A stretch of DNA of 13,168 nt from NCBI GenBank assembly GCA_937892105.1, contig CALAUZ010000026.1, forward strand, positions 1-13,168, read 5' to 3'. This DNA is from an uncultured Fretibacterium sp. (lineage in GTDB: Bacteria; Synergistota; Synergistia; Synergistales; Aminobacteriaceae). A model generated the notes under the pieces. That model made no database searches and had not been told where the DNA came from. It saw only the letters and a list, made by a program, of their open reading frames with translations. This document shows positions 13,140-13,168 of this stretch, in pieces. Made by a program: the position numbers and the translations under genes. The stretch's first letter is position 1. Every line of letters starts with the position of its first letter.

Positions 13140-13168
13140 TGGCGGACTGTACGCAATTTCTTTCAGAG

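Noticed and set aside
1..13168. CRISPR array, insertion sequence, tRNA or rRNA
   Set aside because: No regularly spaced repeats, no transposase motifs and no cloverleaf or conserved rRNA stretch were seen on either strand.

Overview
The window looks like a chromosomal segment of a diderm (LPS-making) anaerobic bacterium. The TRAP-type solute-binding protein, the KDO (3-deoxy-D-manno-octulosonate) gene set and the firmicute-like aspartate kinase and class IIB aldolase together are reminiscent of gut Synergistota. That placement is inference from gene content, not from a marker gene. Base composition is near balanced to slightly AT-rich, genes are tightly packed, and strong AGGAGG-type ribosome sites and GTG/TTG starts are common.

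Layout. (1) Bases 1-693, minus strand: the first 231 residues of a periplasmic TRAP transporter solute-binding protein (DctP family), cut by the window edge. (2) Bases 694-958: divergent intergenic region with candidate promoters on both strands, a perfect 17-bp palindrome (possible operator) and a short signal-peptide-like reading frame without a normal start codon. (3) Bases 959-3724, plus strand: an unusual exported two-enzyme protein, with an N-terminal NagZ-like GH3 domain joined directly to a complete GH13 alpha-glucosidase. (4) Bases 3772-5472, plus strand: a phage-type SF2 helicase with a zinc ribbon, whose Walker A motif ends in GKA instead of GKS/T. (5) Bases 5473-5567: convergent junction with a weak hairpin. 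(6) Bases 12454 down to 5568, minus strand: seven closely spaced genes that read as one operon: class IIB fructose-bisphosphate aldolase, kdsA, an aspartate-kinase homologue with altered active-site motifs, kdsD/kpsF, kdsB, an ELM1-family protein and a GT4 glycosyltransferase. (7) Bases 12455-12782: regulatory region with a back-to-back TATAAT dyad (possible bidirectional promoter), a long imperfect inverted repeat that can fold as RNA, and a 10-bp direct repeat. (8) Bases 12783-13139, plus strand: a small membrane protein.

How the genes fit together. KdsD makes arabinose-5-phosphate from ribulose-5-phosphate. KdsA condenses it with phosphoenolpyruvate to KDO-8-phosphate. After dephosphorylation by KdsC, which is not in this window, KdsB activates KDO as CMP-KDO for LPS core assembly. 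The two last genes of the operon (ELM1-like and GT4) are good candidates for LPS-core or other envelope-glycan steps. The aldolase at the head ties the operon to sugar-phosphate metabolism. The aspartate kinase homologue between kdsA and kdsD is the part of the operon the pathway does not explain.

No RNA gene with a recognised family, no CRISPR array, no tRNA or rRNA and no insertion sequence was seen. I found no clear new defence or mobile system. The observations most worth a check are the GH3-GH13 fusion, the divergent aspartate kinase homologue in the KDO operon and the structured intergenic element at 12590-12689.
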